Shown piece after piece: positions 9,777 to 18,700 of a stretch of 64,000 bases of DNA. Numbering within the stretch: position 1 is the first letter of the stretch; each line of letters opens with the position of its first letter. The DNA lies in NCBI RefSeq assembly GCF_937616625.2, contig NC_065574.1, positions 54,588,052 through 54,652,051 on the forward strand, written 5' to 3'. The notes beneath the pieces were generated by a model, which had not been told where the DNA came from, did no database searches, and saw nothing but the letters and a program-made list of their open reading frames with translations. The translations under genes and the position numbers were made by a program. This stretch comes from Mercurialis annua. Taxonomy: Eukaryota > Streptophyta > Magnoliopsida > Malpighiales > Euphorbiaceae.

Positions 9777-11927
9777 ATGCACCGGGGGATTGTTGTTTTT
9801 ACCCATAGGATTTTCAGAAGTTCCAGTCTTTTAAACCCTAGGAGTAACGGGTTTGTTTCTTTTCGTTTCCTGTCCTATACTCCGATGCACCGGCGTAATC
9901 CCGACCCTGATGACCCAGCCACCCTAATGAAGGAAGATGCTGTTTCAGTATGTTCTCAAATGTGGATTGAGAATTTTCGCGAACCCGATAAAACGGCGAG
10001 CAATTTGACCTCGTATCTTCGTCGGTTTGAGTTATGGGTATTAGCGTATCAGAAAGTGTGTGCTGATGAGATTGGAGCTTACGTGCCTCGTAGTGCTATA
10101 GAAAGGCCGGCCTTGGAGGATTTGTTAGCTCTTAGAAATGCTGTTCTTGATAATAGGTTTAAGTGGGGTGCTAGGTTGCAGTTCCTTATCAAGTCTCCGA
10201 GAGATAAGACGGATTATGAGTCGTTGTCGAAGAGAAAGATCAAGGCGATTTTAACCACTACACAACCTGCTCCGTTTCAGGACAAGATTGTTCAAGAGGT
10301 GATGTATATGATCTTGGAGCCAATATATGAAGCACGGTTTTCGCAGAAGTCATTTGCTTTTAGGCCTAGTAGAAATGCACATACTGCATTGAGAGTCATT
10401 AGGAGGAGTTTTGCTGGATATTTGTGGTATATAAAAGGGGATTTAAGTACGATTTTAGATGGCATGAAGCCTAGTATAGTAATAAGTGCTTTGATGAGAG
10501 ATGTAAGGGACAAGAAAGTGATTGATTTGGTGAAGGCAGCATTGACTACACCTGTGATCACAACTGCCGTCGAAGTGCCAAAGAAGAGGATTAAGAGGAA
10601 GTATTCGAAAAAGAGGGTCTTAGCAGAGGATGAGCCAAAGCCAGATCCGTATTGGCTAGAAACTTTTTTTGGGTTTGCGCCGGAGGAGGCAGAAAAGCTT
10701 CCTTCTTGGGGGCATTGTGGAATTCTTAGCCCCCTTTTGGCTAATGTCTGCCTCGATGAATTAGACAAATGGGTTGAAGGTAAGATTCAAGAGTTTTACC
10801 ATCCTTCTAAAAGTGATGTCATATGGAATAGTCCAGAGGGGGAAGCAGAACAGGGAAATACATCTTGGCCAGAATTTGTGCCAACAAGTGGGCCAGACAA
10901 GACCCGGAAAATGGATTATATAAGATACGGGGGTCACATTTTAATTGGCGTTAGAGGACCTAGAGCGGATGCAGCTACATTGAGAAAACAACTGATTGAG
11001 TTTGTTGATCAAAAATACTTTCTCAAGCTTGACAATGAGAGCCTCCCTATTGAGCATATAACTAAAGGTATAATGTTTCTTGACCATGTTTTGTGCAGAA
11101 GAGTTGTGTATCCAACTCTTCGCTACACCGCCACCGGTGGGAAGATTATCAGTGAAAAGGGCGTCGGCACCCTTTTATCTCTTACGGCAAGCTTGAAACA
11201 AAGCATTAAGCAATTTAGGAAGCTGAACTTTCTAAAGGGGGATAGAGATCCAGACCCACAACCTTGCTTTAGAATGTTTCATGCTACTCAATCTCACACC
11301 AATGCGCAAATGAATAAGCTTTTGTCAACAATGGTTGAGTGGTATAGATATGCTGATAATCGGAAGAAAATTGTGAACTTCTGTTCATACATTATAAGGG
11401 GTTCACTTGCAAAGCTTTATGCTGCAAAATACAAGCTTCGTTCACGTGCAAAGGTGTATAAGATTAGTTCCCGGAATTTGAGTCGCCCACTGAAGGAGAA
11501 GAAAGGAGCATCTCCTGAGTACCATAATTTGTTAAGAATGGGGCTTGCAGAGTCGATTGATGGGCTTCAGTATACCAGGATGTCTCTTGTACCTGAAACT
11601 GATTACACCCCTTTTCCAGTCAATTGGAGACCTGATCATGAGAAGGCATTGCTTGAATTTATAAGACTGGATGATCCGAAAACCCTGGAGGAGCAACGGA
11701 ATTGCATCAGGGAGCAGGGTCTGGTTTCACCTCAAGACTACATTGCAATGCTTGTTTGGAACTACAAGAAAAATGCTATTGCAACAGATCATAACACCCT
11801 TGTAAACAATGGTGGCGGTAACACAGAAAAAGAACAACAATTTCTACTGAGCACAAACCAGGAGGATAACGATGAGGAAAGTACAGATGAAAAACACAAA
11901 GAACGGCTTCATGTGGCACAAATGTAA
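9777..11927 (+). CDS. NMAT1: Nuclear-encoded mitochondrial group II intron maturase (nMAT1-like)
   Basis: Plant nMATs descend from group II intron proteins, are imported into mitochondria and help splice intron-containing transcripts such as nad genes. This 716-residue protein starts with an Arg- and Ser-rich, acid-poor presequence. The reverse-transcriptase fold is still visible: FRPSRNAHTAL (about 195-205), KGDLSTILDG (about 220-229), and the remnant of PQGG..SPLLANIYLDELD as SWGHCGILSPLLANVCLDEL (about 311-330). The catalytic YADD is replaced by YGGH (about 384-387), so DNA synthesis is not expected. A maturase X domain follows (about 499-575, with MFHATQSHTNAQMNKLL and YIIRGSLAKLYAAKYKLRSR). 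There is no endonuclease domain. Length and lack of introns fit nMAT1 (about 711 aa in Arabidopsis); nMAT2 is the alternative. The C-terminal 50 residues are acidic and low complexity. Confidence 0.88.
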   Translation: MHRGIVVFTHRIFRSSSLLNPRSNGFVSFRFLSYTPMHRRNPDPDDPATLMKEDAVSVCSQMWIENFREPDKTASNLTSYLRRFELWVLAYQKVCADEIGAYVPRSAIERPALEDLLALRNAVLDNRFKWGARLQFLIKSPRDKTDYESLSKRKIKAILTTTQPAPFQDKIVQEVMYMILEPIYEARFSQKSFAFRPSRNAHTALRVIRRSFAGYLWYIKGDLSTILDGMKPSIVISALMRDVRDKKVIDLVKAALTTPVITTAVEVPKKRIKRKYSKKRVLAEDEPKPDPYWLETFFGFAPEEAEKLPSWGHCGILSPLLANVCLDELDKWVEGKIQEFYHPSKSDVIWNSPEGEAEQGNTSWPEFVPTSGPDKTRKMDYIRYGGHILIGVRGPRADAATLRKQLIEFVDQKYFLKLDNESLPIEHITKGIMFLDHVLCRRVVYPTLRYTATGGKIISEKGVGTLLSLTASLKQSIKQFRKLNFLKGDRDPDPQPCFRMFHATQSHTNAQMNKLLSTMVEWYRYADNRKKIVNFCSYIIRGSLAKLYAAKYKLRSRAKVYKISSRNLSRPLKEKKGASPEYHNLLRMGLAESIDGLQYTRMSLVPETDYTPFPVNWRPDHEKALLEFIRLDDPKTLEEQRNCIREQGLVSPQDYIAMLVWNYKKNAIATDHNTLVNNGGGNTEKEQQFLLSTNQEDNDEESTDEKHKERLHVAQM

Positions 11928-12720
11928 GAAACATTTTGTACTCTGTGCTTGAAAGGCAAAACTTTTAGAGCGTGGTTCGTGCTGTTTTGTTGTTTCAAAG
12001 CAGAACTAATTTCTTCTGCAATTAGCTAAATGGCTACACCCTCTCATGTTAGAGTAACTGCATAATCTTATATATAAATCCTCATTTTATAATCAATCTA
12101 AGTTAAGAAGATTCAAACGACAATCTTCTAATCAATTGTGCTTTAAAATGTTAATAACAGGAATTCTTTTGGTGGCACTGTTCTCTCTGTCTAAAGGCAT
12201 GGACTGTGATCATTTCATGGTTCATTTTGGCACCTGTTGCACATAAATGGGACCTTGGACCCTTACATGTAAGTTGTTTTGACGATCTTTCCTATCTTGT
12301 ATGAAGTTGCTTTGCAAGTCATGTCTTTTCATATTAAATCTGCATTTCCTTTTAAAATTTAGTAAAAATCATTGAATCTTGTTTTTCTGGCTATTTCTTT
12401 GTATTGCCTTCTAACATGTATGAAAGGGATTGAACCGTTGAATAAACAATTTTCAAATGAGAAACAACAACAACTGGGTTTCAGTTAGGCCATCTTCGTT
12501 TTGAAATTAAATATCCAGGATCCAATTCATTAATTAAACAAAGGAAAATAAGAAAAAATTAGGTGGGCCATCTTTATTCGCAAGTAGATAGAAGAGTCTG
12601 TGCAAGCCAACTATTTAAGGTAAAGATTAAGCCATCAAGCTTGGAAATAGCATGTCTTATCAGTGGATAGAAGGATTTCTCTCTTATAAACCTCTCTTTC
12701 AATTTTATTTCATGTCTAAC
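11928..12720. other. 3' flank of the maturase gene, no gene
   Basis: Probably the 3'UTR followed by non-coding DNA. I see no domain-bearing frame, RNA gene or clear element ends. Confidence 0.35.
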
Positions 12721-12729
12721 TTCGCTGTT

Positions 12730-13463
12730 CTTTAATGGAAAAGAAGTTTAGAGGGTATGAAATGGGGAACAATTTAAGAGGCTTCTGCTTTTATGAAGGC
12801 TCACGATCCAGAATCCTAGTATGCGAACCGAGACGATTTTCATTTTTTGGGAATTGGGATGAATATATTATATAGTATCACCAAAAAGAACTTGACATGA
12901 TGAAAAACAATTAGCTGGAGTCTTTTTCTTGTTAGAGAACATCATATCGGAAACAATTTTGTGCTAAATGAAGTCTAAGTGAATCTTTCATGCGGGCACA
13001 AGGCGGATGAGAAAATGTGGATTCTAGTATCTTTTAGGAGAGCGGTAGGCCATTCAGCCTTTTCTAAATGGGGCATTTCATGCTTGGAAAGACACATCAA
13101 GGGAGAAAATTATAGTCGCAGATAATCATAATTTTGTTTTGATAAAGAAAAGGTTATGGTTGATGGATACCTATGTTGTAAGAACTAAAGATGATCGATA
13201 ACTTGCTACTCCATTTTGATTTGAGAATGTCAAATTTTCTCGTTTGGTGACTCTTTAATCTACCAATGTTTAGGTCATCTGCCAAAAGTTTGTTACCGCC
13301 TGTAAGTGGATTTTTGTGGATGATCACGGGAAATCCCAATCTTGATCTGCCAGCATTCAAGCCAAGATCAGGTTCGTGCCAAGGCAGTTGTGAATCGTGT
13401 TTTCTCTTCTATTGTGCTGGACCTTTTTATTATCGTTTATTAGTAAAAGAAGGAAAACTTTAG
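12730..13463 (+). pseudogene. Decayed coding sequence of unrecognised family
   Basis: One frame at about 13050-13270 reads like protein (AFHAWKDTSREKIIVADNHN, then FVLIKKRLWLMDTYVVRTKD). It is broken by stops, each one base from a sense codon: TAA after VRTKDDR, TGA after LATPF, TAA after SRLVTL. After STNV it continues in another frame from about 13266 (RSSAKSLLPPVSGFLWM to YYRLLVKEGKL, ending at 13463). Weaker coding-like text upstream (GFCFYEGSRSRILVCEPRRF at about 12780) suggests that the relic begins near 12730. I do not recognise the family; a transposon-borne or retrogene origin is possible. Confidence 0.4.
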
Positions 13464-15060
13464 GTTAAAATCAACGTATCTTTCATGTATTTAAATGATC
13501 AAAGGTAACAATTGTTGGTCATGAACTGACAAATGCAATAAGATATTGGTCAAACATATTGCATGGTTTGGTATTATAACTGTAAGTCGAATAGTGACAT
13601 AGTGTTGGTGCTAGAATTCTTTACAACCATGACTCTTGTGCTTTCACCACAATTAATATTTCAAGGATGGCAATAATAATGTTTTTGTTCTAATTTTCGA
13701 TGTTTCCTTGTCCTTGGATCAAAATATAGCTGTTTTAAAACTCTCATAATATAACTAAAACCTTGAATTTTATTTGTTTTGAACATAATATATTGGTCTA
13801 TCTTATTGTTAATTTAGTTTAGAATTTTATGAGCTTTCTTGTAGTAAATTGCTAATGTTGTTCTCATCTTGCTCTACTGTACTCAGATAATTATTTTTTT
13901 AATCTTTTATTTTGTTCTCTGTAGATGTGGTTTCTTATCGTTTCTTTTCAGGGAGCACTTTTGAGAATGAACTTTGCTTTATTTTCAACATGTAAATTTC
14001 TTTCTGTATCATATTCAATGCAGTAAAGCAACGTATTCATAAAATCAGTAATTAGGGTCTCTTCCCGCGTTCAAAAAAAAAAAAAAACAGCATGTGAAGA
14101 AGAAGAGTTTCAAAAGACATTTCAGTTAATGTTAAAAATTATCTTCCAAAATTCGTTTAAAGGGAATAGAGCTTAATTTGTCTTTCACTTTTGGAGTGAA
14201 GTTAAGAATTTGATGAGGTGCCCATTGATGTTTTTACTTTGTATTTGTTTAATATAAATAACGTATTCCTTCATTTCGGTATGATTCGATGATTTGCAGT
14301 AAAAAAAATGATTGTGTATTTGGCGATTACTTGGATATCGAGGAAATAACTCTACTGCTAATATGATTGATGCCAAGAGTTCGCTGGGAAACTCAAGCTT
14401 TTAGGACACAAGTGCATTGCTTGCCATGTTAAGCTTGTTTTTGTATCCTATTGGTAATTGTAGAGCCTTCTTTTGAATGTAAACTACAAAATCGATGGCA
14501 CCCCTCTTCAATTCGAAAACAAGATTCTTCGCAGAAGTCGTCACGAAGCTGTGGTTACGCTGCTGGTCCTTTCGACTTTTCTGGTTATGGTAACGCTGCT
14601 GCTCATTTCCGTCCTGAGATTCATATATGATCTTTCTTTATTTTGATTGTGATGTCTTGTTTAGCTCTGTTTTTATTGATCTTAAACTGCATTCAACAAT
14701 GTTCTTTGATTTAATGTTTTTGAATGAAATTTCACTGCAGTTGACTGTTGCATTTTCAACTGCAAAATGTACCTTGCCGCTTTTCACCTATCAAGGGGTT
14801 TTATTATGCCTCAAGAAAATCGAACCAAATTGATTGACCGAAGTGAATCGACAAATTCAGTTCAGTTTGATATTATATAAAAAGAATTCAGTTTTTGGTT
14901 CAATTTAGAAAATAAAAATAATGTAAGTTCAATTTGGTTCACTTTCAACCAAATGCAAATCTCCTGCCAATCATAGTCATAGCCAAAATTAGTTCCACAA
15001 AGTGTTGCATCACAAAGAAAAATATCGCCACAGTATATTACTATATTTTTAAGGCCCCAT
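13464..15060. other. Intergenic, no gene
   Basis: A run of 15 A at about 14072-14086 could be the tail of a retroposed sequence. Short blocks with AATTCAGTTTTTGGTTC and GTTCAATTTGGTTC near 14860-14945 resemble ends of the AACCGAACC-type MITEs. No supported coding or RNA gene is present. Confidence 0.35.
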
Positions 15061-15062
15061 TT

Positions 15063-15387
15063 CTTATATATAAATTTTTGCGTTTTTTTATCAATTATGA
15101 TCAAATCTTTTAATTTTTACAATTATGTCCGATTTAAAAGTTAAAGTTAAATTTTATTTTTTAAAACTCAAACCATTCGATTTCTATCAATTGCGAGTTG
15201 CGATCAAAAGTTATATTAATTCTTTTTGGGAGTTAGATAATTTTTTAGAATTTGGCCGTAATTGATAAAAGATGCAAAGGTTGGAATTTTAAAAAATAAA
15301 ACTCAAAATTTTAGTTATAGTTGCAAAAAAAGCTTTCAAATTTGACATATTAAAAGATTTGATCGTAATTGATAAAAAGTGTAAAAT
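15063..15387. mobile_element. Foldback MITE-like element
   Basis: Left blocks such as TTTTTTATCAATTATGATCA and AAATTTTATTTTTTAAAACT recur inverted on the right (GATCGTAATTGATAAAAAG, AATTTTAAAAAATAAAACTC), giving arms of about 140 bp. No coding capacity and no clear TSD. Confidence 0.55.
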
Positions 15388-15693
15388 GGTTTAGATTTAA
15401 AAAATAAGTAGTCCTATTTTTAATTATATAAATTCAAAATAAATTTTGTTTAATAAAACAAATTTTTATGCCAAAAGAAAAATTAAATTATTAATTTAAC
15501 AATATTTAAATAATTAAAAAAAAGACAAAATTAAATAATTTAATAATCATTTTGAATATTTGTGTAAACCAAACTTTTCCAATTTGTGGGATCTTCCATC
15601 CTTCAAACTGAATTAACTGATCTTATTTTTTTATGAATTTATCATCTTCCTGTTAACGGTGAATTGATCTTATTTATTCCATCTTCAACAAAC

Positions 15694-15702
15694 AAACCCT
15701 AA
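15694..15702 (+). promoter_or_regulatory. Telo-box AAACCCTAA upstream of the mutase start
   Basis: The motif lies 25 bp before the ATG and so probably in the leader. It matches the plant telo-box found near starts of housekeeping genes. Function is inferred. Confidence 0.4.
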
Positions 15703-15726
15703 TTCCAAAATTAGACGAAGAAATCA

Positions 15727-18700
15727 ATGGATGAACCTCAAAAATGTCGAATTCTCAAGTCTTCCTCCGACTACCCACCTCCTCAAGGTCAATTTCAATC
15801 ATTTCTAATTCTCAATTTCAATCCAATCGACAGAATTTTGATTTAATTTACTTTTTCAAATGAATGCAGGAGTGAAGTTATCATACGGTACATCTGGATT
15901 CAGAGAAGATGCATCAATTCTGCAGTCTACAGTGTTTAGGGTTGGAATATTAGCAGCTCTTCGATCTTTAAAAACCCAATCAGTAATTGGGTTAATGATC
16001 ACTGCATCTCATAATCAAGAGAGTGATAATGGTGTTAAAGTTGCTGACCCATCTGGTGCTATGCTCACTCAACATTGGGAGCCTTTTGCTAATTCTATTG
16101 CCAATGCCGCCTCGCCCGAAAACCTTGTTCAGGTAAATTTTATTTTGTGCTATTATTATTATTAGTATTATTAACATATTGTTTAGAAAGTCTAAGAAAC
16201 TAGAATTTAATTCTATTTAGTGAAATACTAAGTAGCACGGAAACGGGAAACAAAAACGACATGAAACGGACATGGGAAAACGGTATTTTTCTAAAATGTA
16301 CGCAAAACATAGGGGATACGTGTAAATAATAAAAATATAGGGGTATATTTATAATATTATAAATGGTAAAATGATATATTTTAAATTTTATGTATACATT
16401 TATGCCAATTAATAAAATTAATCAAACATAATTGAACCTAATACAAATAAAAAGATAAAATGTATTCTAGATAAAATTTGTGGGTAATTTTAGGTTGTTT
16501 CTATAGTTGCCCAATTTTTTTTATTTACCGAAACGTTTCATATGAGTTTCCGGTTTCCGAACGGGACACGCAACTTTGTCGAAGTTTCCGTGCTTCTTAG
16601 GTGAAATATTTAGACATGGTTTACTATAAACTAGGATTAATAATAGTATGTAGTTGTGAGTAGGGGTGTGCGTCGATCTATTTGGTAACTGAAACTGGAT
16701 TTCTTTAATTGAGCCAAAACCGGAAACTGAATCATAACCGAATCGAAAAAATTATTTAATTCGCTCGGTATTTGGTTAAATGAATAACCGCATTTCATTA
16801 GAATTGGTTATTATAGAAAATAAATATACATTAATTTGGTGTTAATTTGTAATTATGTACAGATTTAGGGGCAAATTAATATTAATTTCTAAAAATTCAA
16901 AAATTTTACACCGAAAAAGAACTGAACCAAACCTATTTAACCAAACCTTGAAAATTATTAACCGTAACCAAACTGAATCAACCGAAAACCAAACCAAATT
17001 AAAATTTCAGTTTGGTTTGGTCGATTAATTCGGGTAGTGTTAGACTCTTACCCTTGACTCAAGATTTTCCCTTATTTAATCTGAATTTTGTTATTTTATT
17101 CTCTTATTGTCTAAATAGTTGATAGATGACTTTGTAAAGAAGGAAAACATCCCTTTTGATGGATCCAGGTCAGCAGAGGTACTACTTGGAAGAGATACGA
17201 GACCTAGTGGTGAATCGCTTCTTCAAGCTGCTAAACAAGTATAACCCTTCCTTTAATTATCAAGGATCAGTCTTCCTGTGTTTTTTCTTACATTTTTTAA
17301 ATTACTTTTGGATATGTTATGATGTTTGATCTTGTAGCTATTCATTCTTGTCATTCAGAAATAGTTGAGCTTTTGCTTTGTGTTTGACCGAAGGGAATTA
17401 ATTCAATCATTGGAGCTCTTGCATTTGACATGGGAATTTTGACGACTCCGCAACTACACTGGATGGTTCGTGCTAGAAATAAGGGCATGAAAGCAACTGA
17501 AGCTGATTACTTTGAGCAGCTTTCTAGCTCATTCAGGTTAATTTGGGATACATGTAAATTTTTGGGATAGAGGGAGACAATAAAATTTATGTAAGAAATG
17601 ACTAAATGTTTTCAGTTTTTTCTTATGATTTTATAGGTGCTTGATTGATTTGATTCCTGATGGACACAAAATTAACGAGGCAGATGACAAATTGATTGTT
17701 GATGGGGCTAATGGCGTAGGTGGAGAAAAACTTGAAGTTTTGAAGAGGATGTTAAATGTGTCCTATATAGAGGTTTGTAATTCTGGAAAAGATGGAGGGG
17801 TCCTCAATGAAGGAGTTGGTGCTGATTTTGTTCAGAAAGAAAAGATAGTTCCACAAGGAGTTGGTTCTGAGAATGCTGGGATAAGGTCAGTCACCTCATG
17901 TTCTGATAATGATTTATCCATCAATTATGCAACAAAATTCTTCCATTTAGTTTGAATACTAGTTGAATCATTAACCAGTCAATGTCCAACAACGTTCTTC
18001 CATTTTGTCTGCTTTGTTTCTGGCCTGCTTGCAAATTAATTTGTTGAATAGAATGAAACTAATGAAAGTGAAGTGTAAGCAGATAGTAGATTATTAGTTT
18101 GCAACTGCAGATACATGGGTAGTTATTTATGACATAAGCATCAATAGCTGGAGAATAAATCATCAACTTATGTTGGAAATGCTTGTGTTAGAATAACTAC
18201 AATTGATAAAATAAGTGAATAATTAGTATGGTTGTCGGTAAAAAAAAAGAGTTCATTAAGGTATTGGATTTATCTATATCTATATCTATACTATATATAA
18301 AAGCACGGATGGGGGGGGGACAGGCAAATTTACCGAATAATCCTTTTCAGTTTAGTATTAAATAAAGGTTTTATAGTCATTACCTAATTAGTTATTTAAT
18401 TAATCACTATTGTAATTAAAGTCCTAATTAGAATAGGTAGCTAACTTATCTCCAATTTAGTTTTAATATGTAAAAAATAACTAAATTGTCTCCAAATTAG
18501 TAGGAATACCTATCTTTTAGTTTGATTGAACTACAAAATTAAAATACTGTATTTGATCAATATATTAATATTTAAATTTCTATCTTATTATTATTTTTAA
18601 AGATATTATTAATAAAATTAAATTAATTATGGTTATTATGGTTATTATAAAACCAAAAGAAAAATAAATTCAGTATGGAACAAATTTAATAACCGAATAT

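Noticed and set aside
10292..10768. 158-codon frame antisense to the maturase
   Set aside because: Shadow of the conserved + strand gene; no start context or domain.
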